A DNA stretch of 25,000 bases from NCBI GenBank assembly GCA_030141605.1, contig JAQGDQ010001620.1:1-25000 (forward strand). Direction: 5' to 3'. The translations under genes were made by a program, and so were the position numbers. The notes beneath the pieces are model-generated. The model had not been told where the DNA came from, searched no databases, and worked only from the letters and a program-made list of their open reading frames with translations. Each line of letters opens with the position of its first letter. Within the stretch, counting starts at the first letter, position 1. This DNA is from Tubiluchus corallicola. Lineage: Eukaryota > Priapulida > Priapulimorpha > Priapulimorphida > Tubiluchidae. This document shows, in pieces, positions 20,341 through 25,000 of this stretch.

Positions 20341-20351
20341 TTCTCAGCAAC

Positions 20352-20545
20352 ATGACAGCCCTAGTTAGAATTGTCAAGGCGTTCCTCGCCCGTATTCTCT
20401 TTGGAATTCACGGCTTTCTTTCCGTCTGGAGGGTGGTAATTGTTATGCAGGATATTCGCTACTGGTTTCTAGGAGGCGCCATTGCCCTCCTCCTGTTTGA
20501 GGGAGTCATATCCATTTGTTGCCGCGGAGGCAGAGAATTGAAATG
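20352..20545 (+). CDS. First coding exon of a TMEM26-like membrane protein
   Basis: Begins at ATG 20352, the first in-frame ATG of a frame also open upstream. It gives 64 residues plus two bases (TG), then a donor, GTAATT, at 20546. Completing that codon with a G would give Trp. The residues fit the N-terminus of transmembrane protein 26: an ALVxR start, a hydrophobic stretch with FGIHGFLSVWRV, the RYWFLGGAIALLLFEG segment, then a basic RGGRELK stretch before the split Trp. TMEM26 is a conserved multi-pass plasma-membrane protein of poorly known molecular function, used as a beige adipocyte marker in mammals. Residues about 10-30 and 38-56 would form the first two membrane segments. The gene is incomplete: I could not find the next exon before 25000. 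A GTG-initiated longer frame (20337) is not needed. Confidence 0.75.
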
Positions 20546-20599
20546 GTAATTTATACATAATTTTTTATAAACAAAATCAAGATATCATTAATTTTAAGT

Positions 20600-21192
20600 T
20601 CAGAGTGAACGGAACTGTAGCAAACATTACAAGTATACTGCTCAACACAGCCCAGAGTGAACAGAACTGTAACAAACATTACAAGTATACTGCTCAACAC
20701 AGCCCAGAGTGAACGGAACTGTAACAAACATTACAAGTACACTGCTCAACACCAGTATACTGCTCAACACAAGTACACTGTTCAACACAAGTATACTGCT
20801 CTACACAAGTATACTGCTCAACACAGCCCAGAGTGAACGGAACTGTAACAAACATTACAAATATACTGCTCAACACAAGTATACTGCTCAACACAAGTAT
20901 ACTGCTCAACACAGCCCAGAGTGAACAGAACTGTAACAAACATTACAAATATACTGTTCAACACAAGTATACTGCTCTACACAAGTATACTGCTCAACAC
21001 AGCCCAGAGTGAACGGAACTGTAACAAACATTACAAATATACTGCTCAACACAAGTATACTGCTCAACACAAGTATACTGCTCAACACAAGTATACTGCT
21101 CAACACAAGTATACTGCTCAACACAAGTACATTGCTCAACACAAGTATACTGCTCAACACAAGTACACTGTTCAACACAAGTATACATGCAC
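20600..21192 (+). repeat. Composite VNTR: 34-bp segment plus variable runs of an 18-bp unit
   Basis: The 18-bp unit AAGTATACTGCTCAACAC alternates with a 34-bp segment beginning AGCCCAGAGTGAACGGAACT. Six segments, at about 20600, 20650, 20701, 20825, 20913 and 21001, are followed by 1, 1, 5, 3, 3 and 8 (plus a partial) 18-bp units. A block with the private variants CTGTTCAACAC and CTGCTCTACAC occurs twice (about 20776 and 20955), so blocks were copied. It lies within intron 1 of the TMEM26-like gene. Open frames on both strands (LLNTSI..., CVEQYT...) exist because 18 is a multiple of 3. Confidence 0.95.
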
Positions 21193-21663
21193 CGCCCGAA
21201 GCGAGTTTTTTGCCAAGAATGCGTTAAGTTACATCAGTAATAAAGCGTGATACTCATGAATAGCTGACACTGTTACTAAAATCATTTCCTGTTGCTAAAC
21301 GTTACCAGATTAACAGTTACCCGTTTTTCATAAAATAGTTTGATATAATTTTTTTAAGTAGCTCAATCTGGTGGCCGTGATAGTAAACTAATTATCGCTA
21401 TCACACCATATCATTTTTATGAGAGTTTGTTTAGCCAGATTTATTTTTCTGGTGGACATTGGTCAAACGAAGGGTCCTACGGGAACGTAACACGGGCGCA
21501 CTCACACACACATGCTAAACAGTTCAAGATGGTTTTCACAGTTAGAGCATCTAGAGGGTAGGGCTGACGCTAGGGTTAAATATTACAGTTTAATAAAGTA
21601 CTACATCATCTGAAACCTTTTAGTACAGAGTAAATTGAATTACTGTGTTTAGTGTTTGCAGCA
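21193..21663. other. Intron 1 sequence, nothing else seen
   Basis: AT-rich single-copy-looking sequence between the VNTR and the piggyBac-like element. Confidence 0.4.
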
Positions 21664-22134
21664 TTAACCCTTTTAGTCCCAAATTATTTTTTTTATGAGG
21701 AAATTTTTTTTGGCTTGGTACTTTTGTTCAGTATGTCCATCTTGTTTACAAATAAATATTTTTTTCTACCTGTGGCCGCGTGCTAAATATAGCCTGTATC
21801 CCACGGGATACATTGGGATTCAATGGAAGCATAAAATGTGCTTCATTGCAACTGCTGATAATTTTTTAAAGTATTTAAGACATTTACAAGTATTTAGACA
21901 TTGCTATGCTGATGTGTACGAAGTCGTCTCTAAAGTACTGTACCTTGCGCAGTTTTTTATGTTATGTAGATTTTCTAGTTTGCCATTTTATCACCATTTT
22001 TAGTCTATTGTTATTGGCTTAAATCAAAATAACTATTAACAGATCAAATAACTGTCAGTTTTTAAAGTTTATTAATTTCAAAGGCATAAAATATTCTCGT
22101 ATCCCACGGGATACAATGGGTATGAAAAGGTTAA
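21664..22134. mobile_element. Non-autonomous piggyBac-like element (471 bp incl. TTAA sites)
   Basis: Starts TTAACCCTTTTAGTCCC at 21664. Ends GGGTATGAAAAGGTTAA at 22134, which reads TTAACCTTTTCATACCC on the other strand. TTAA target duplication followed by CCC-rich ends is the hallmark of piggyBac transposons. Two direct copies of GTATCCCACGGGATAC, an almost perfect palindrome, lie at 21796-21811 and 22099-22114, the second close to the right end; subterminal repeats of this type are common in the group. There is no transposase: the 102-codon frame at 21695 lacks the DDD-type motifs I would expect. The ends match only over about 14-17 bases, so this is a likely, not certain, call. Confidence 0.55.
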
Positions 22135-22685
22135 TAATCTTCAAACTTTCTGTGTGTTCAGTATTTCACTTAAAGTGGACGAAAAGGAAATTTTACTTTA
22201 CTTAGCTTTGCGCTTACCTGCTTGTAAGACTTATACAACTACAAAAAAATCTTAGTAATTTAAAATTTTCGGGGGCCAACTGTTAAAAATTTCACTGATT
22301 CGCCTTTCACTGATGCACCGCTGACTGAACAAACTCAACTTTGCTTAGTTTGTGACGTGTAAGAATGCTCTGATTGTTTTTTCAAACTTTACGCAATGTT
22401 ATCTAAACTAGTTTCAGATGACCTGTCGTCAAAATGGCTGCGTCTAATGGTCATCATGGCGGGCATTTAAACTTTTAATTTCCATTTAATTTTGCTGCTA
22501 ATACAAGCTCAGTGCACGATGAGGAGGCAGTAATCAGGTGGAACAAAATTTCAAAGCAACTTTTTCCAGCTTCATGTAAGAAGCCAAGGATTTTCTTACA
22601 GGTTGCGTTCATGATTAAAGGCACTTTGGCTGTATGGAGATTTACACAATTGCTCCTAAGTACGTTTCTTTGGAGTGAAGTAAAT
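22135..22685. other. Intron 1 sequence, no gene seen
   Basis: AT-rich. A 96-codon frame from 22512 owes half its length to the GAY repeat and is not accepted. Confidence 0.4.
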
Positions 22686-22782
22686 AATACTAACGACGAC
22701 GATTATGACGACGACGACGATGATGATGATGGTGACGATGACGACGACGACGACGACGATGATGATGATGATGATGATGAAA
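22686..22782 (+). repeat. (GAC/GAT)n trinucleotide tract
   Basis: About 95 bp of GAY, a nearly pure poly-Asp frame on the plus strand. The GAC and GAT variants are clustered in blocks. Confidence 0.95.
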
Positions 22783-22879
22783 TAAATTTGTATTTTACTT
22801 GAGGTTCTCAAGACATGTGGCACGATGACTCGCTCGTCAATATTAAAATGGCGCACAGGTTTTTTTTCAACACAGAAAT

Positions 22880-22948
22880 AGATTATCGTCTCGATTAATT
22901 CATTATAGATTATCGATTATCTCTTTTCGATAGTCGATTATCGTCTTT
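22880..22948 (+). repeat. Short GATTATCG-type direct repeats
   Basis: GATTATCGTCTCGATTA, AGATTATCGATTATCTC and CGATTATCGTC follow each other. The sequence is locally palindromic around ATCGAT. Confidence 0.6.
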
Positions 22949-22968
22949 TACGCTATTTGGTTTGAAAC

Positions 22969-23092
22969 TGGCACCTTGTAACATCTTAAATTGCCAGGCG
23001 AAGGAATAGCTGAGCTCAGCATGCAGTTAGTGACCGAAGTTAAACAATGCCAGATCTGGTCAGTAAATGATTGTATGAACAGCTTTTTGCAT
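22969..23092 (+). mobile_element. 5S-rRNA-like fragment (possible SINE3-type head)
   Basis: CCGAAGTTAAACAATGCCAG (about 23034-23053) and CTGGTCAGTAAATGATTG (about 23056-23073) follow the order and spacing of the 5S rRNA internal promoter: box A (CGGAAGTTAAGCA) and the start of box C (GGTTAGTACTTGG). The 5' part of 5S is not recognisable and box C is decayed, so this is not a working 5S gene. SINE3 elements carry a 5S-derived promoter, which would explain an isolated match. The outer limits are rough. Confidence 0.4.
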
Positions 23093-23845
23093 AAATAACT
23101 AATATGTCGAAATTTACTGATTAGGGCTTATTCTTGAAGACTTATAATTCTCATAATTCTTATAATTGTTTCTTGATGAAGAAAATTTAAACGTAGCCAA
23201 CGGCTTGCAGTATCCCGACTACGCAAACATCATTCTATAATTTCAGGAAAAATGATTCAGGTTTGTTTCTGGAAAAAGAATTATACCCGTGTCTTCCCAT
23301 AAATTTACAACAATTAGCTAGCCTTAATAATTCGTTCATTGCAAACTGCTCATAAAAATTAGCAGCGCTGCTGCCAGCCACACAATCAGTGAAAATTTCA
23401 AACAAGGATTTTATTTTATGAAATTCAATAAAATTATTGAGGCTACAGCGCCAATGCCTTTTAGCGTGTTAAACCAATAATATGCTGGCTATACATTATT
23501 GCGGCATTAATCCAGCACTTACTGGAACAAGCCATCATCTGCATGGCACTAATTAATGTAAACATTAACTGAAATCTAGGAAATGTATGGGCGAACAAGC
23601 GGATAAATACATCAATAAAAGCAGTTCGGCAGCTAAGAAAATTTAGCTTTGTGCGTAGTTTAATATAGTTTTGCAACAGTATAGCTATAAAATAAATAAA
23701 TGATTTAACCAACACACAACACTCTTAACAATTTATACCTGCATGGACAATAGGAAAATAGGAAATGGACAATAGGAAAATGGACAATGGACAATGTAAG
23801 ATTAGTGATCAGGCATTATGCAATGACTTACATGTCATTCCTTGA
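23093..23845. other. AT-rich spacer with a short GGACAATAGGAAAA repeat
   Basis: A short direct repeat (GGACAATAGGAAAAT and variants) lies at about 23742-23797. The 84-codon minus frame at 23461-23715 is hydrophobic and has no recognisable features. Nothing else is supported. Confidence 0.4.
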
Positions 23846-24422
23846 AATCATCTCACAATACAAAGTAAATATTCTGCCACCTCTTTAAGAAACTTCATGA
23901 AAATCCCGATACTAGAAGCCCACAGAGATTATCAAACTCTCTTGTTTCTCTATAAATATATCAACAATATTAATTCTCCTTTCAAAAACAATAAGCTCCC
24001 ACTTCTTAAAATCCCCAGTATGAATAACAGAACACTAAATTTAAGAAACATTAGAACGAACAATCAATATGGAAAGAATTCCATTACTAAACAAGCAATA
24101 CAACTTTGGAGTTCATTACCGACATCACTAAAACACAGCAGCTCTTTATCAATATTCAAGTCTAAATTAAAAAAAATATTTAGTGATTCGTTTTGAATAT
24201 CCGACATACGAACACGATGATACTTACTCAAATCATAATTTCATTTTTCCTAGACCTTACTAAACTAGTTTATATTTTATTTTTGAATTTCTAGTTGCAC
24301 TTATAGTTTAGCTTGCACCAGACGCATTTGCCCAGAACAGTGTATGTTTTTATATGAACTAACACTGATTGTCTGTCTTTTAATATGATGGTCAATGTTT
24401 TTAAAATGGCAAATAAAGATTT
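23846..24422 (+). mobile_element. LINE 3' end, copy 4 (best-preserved ORF2 C-terminus)
   Basis: Open plus frame from about 23846 to a TGA at 24194-24196. It reads YQTLLFLYKYINNINSPF, then NQYGKNSITKQAIQLWSSLP, then SLSIFKSKLKKIF, the standard end of a CR1/L2/Jockey-type LINE polyprotein after the reverse transcriptase domain. There is no stop in its last about 115 codons, and the 5' side is truncated. The 3' UTR (24197-24422) is clearly related to those of copies 1-3 (GACGCATTTGCC, ACTAACACTGATTG, ATGGCAAATAAAGATT) but more diverged, so it is a sister subfamily. Its tail leads directly into (ACT)n rather than (TA)n. Confidence 0.8.
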
Positions 24423-24625
<203 letters not shown>

Positions 24626-24731
24626 ACACACATTTAAAGACAAGCAATTTGATGTTAAAGGAGCAGTAAACCTTTTTTATCATATAAATCGACATGATCA
24701 CAACTGTTAGAACGTCCGTATGACATTTAGA

Positions 24732-24923
24732 ATGGCTTCTAATGAAATTGAGAGCAAGGGATTTTGTGGCAAATTATCTAAATGGATTGAAAATTTCTTG
24801 TCTTTTCTCAAGGCTGGTAATGACTTCTGGCGTTCAACAGGGACGTGTTTTGGAGCCTTTGCTCTTTGGTATTTATCAGTGATTTTCCTGGAGGATTTGA
24901 GGCAAAATCAGCTAAACTCTTAG
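24732..24923 (+). CDS. Unrecognised small protein, one predicted membrane segment
   Basis: A 63-residue frame from ATG 24732 (an earlier in-frame ATG lies at 24720) to a TAG at 24921-24923. A charged N-terminal part (SNEIESKGFCGKLSKWIENF) is followed by a mixed loop and a hydrophobic stretch, GTCFGAFALWYLSVIFL (about residues 37-53), then a polar tail. Residue use is balanced and not low-complexity, unlike most frames in this window. The ATG follows ATTTAG, which could be a splice acceptor. I recognise no family. It lies downstream of the TMEM26-like exon 1 on the same strand but does not match TMEM26, so it could be a nested small gene, a transposon relic or chance. Confidence 0.3.
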   Translation: MASNEIESKGFCGKLSKWIENFLSFLKAGNDFWRSTGTCFGAFALWYLSVIFLEDLRQNQLNS

Positions 24924-25000
24924 CAAATTATACGAAGTACTTTTATAAAATTAATTGTCAAATATCACTGTAGATTTTTCCCTTATTTTAAGTCCAAGAT

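Noticed and set aside
20694-21250. Frames with LLNTSI and CVEQYT repeats on both strands
   Set aside because: The 18-bp unit is a multiple of 3, so any frame without a stop in the unit stays open. The array lies inside an intron.
21695-22003. 102-codon frame inside the piggyBac-like element
   Set aside because: Too short for a transposase, with no catalytic-motif pattern; it is bounded by the element ends.
22512-22802. 96-codon frame ending in poly-Asp
   Set aside because: Half of it is the GAY microsatellite, and the remainder has no recognisable feature.
22969-23092. Functional 5S rRNA gene
   Set aside because: The 5' part is unrecognisable and box C is decayed; only the central promoter-like part matches.
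23461-23715. 84-codon hydrophobic minus-strand frame
   Set aside because: AT-rich DNA readily gives hydrophobic frames; no start context, splice site or family match was seen.

Overview
This looks like an AT-rich, repeat-dense nuclear window from an invertebrate animal. Evidence for a eukaryote is the two exon-sized coding pieces with splice signals, a poly(A) signal, LINE 3' ends with microsatellite tails, and many micro- and minisatellites. A lophotrochozoan, perhaps a mollusc, is my guess from the general character of the sequence and the presence of a bacterial-type WS/DGAT acyltransferase beside a TMEM26-like gene. Nothing in the window fixes the species. There are no operons, tRNA genes, CRISPR arrays or phage genes.

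Only two host-gene pieces are supported. (1) Positions 2823-2977 (+) are the terminal exon of a wax ester synthase/diacylglycerol acyltransferase-like gene, followed by AATAAA signals. (2) Positions 20352-20545 (+) are the first coding exon of a TMEM26-like multi-pass membrane protein. It has a clear GT donor, two upstream ORFs in its leader, and an upstream array of four TATAAAAG motifs spaced exactly 43 bp apart. The rest of that gene lies beyond the window. A third, unrecognised small ORF with one membrane segment lies at 24732-24923 (+).

Layout. 1-6482: a very large, young inverted repeat. Arms of about 2.04 kb (1-2043 and 3874-5932) surround the acyltransferase exon and a 35-bp minisatellite. 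Accessory blocks (a roughly 41-bp minisatellite T and a unique piece u) sit on the inner side of the left arm but the outer side of the right arm, so the two copies are circularly permuted. 6925-8114: fourteen 85-bp satellite units. 8431-9451: a foldback element with about 300-bp arms. 9473-9853: a faint coding-like reading frame. 9857-12699: two LINE 3' ends in opposite orientation, with two related minisatellites between them, also in opposite orientation. 12781-12874: a (TG)n tract. 13988-14260: a 19-bp array in which each unit carries GAACA-NNN-TGTTC. 15301-15850: a third LINE 3' end. 16778-17358: a 47-bp minisatellite with a 322-bp higher-order period. 18012-18670: CAY and TGTTG simple repeats. 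18671-20545: promoter region, leader and exon 1 of the TMEM26-like gene. 20600-21192: an 18-bp/34-bp composite VNTR in its intron. 21664-22134: a 471-bp piggyBac-like non-autonomous element between TTAA sites. 22969-23092: a 5S-rRNA-like (SINE3-type) fragment. 23846-24422: the best-preserved LINE 3' end, whose tail runs into about 200 bp of pure (ACT)n.

The genes do not form a functional unit. Most of the window is repetitive sequence around and inside long introns. The most unusual things are the permuted inverted repeat around a host exon, the steroid-response-element-like array, and the phased TATA array upstream of the TMEM26-like exon.
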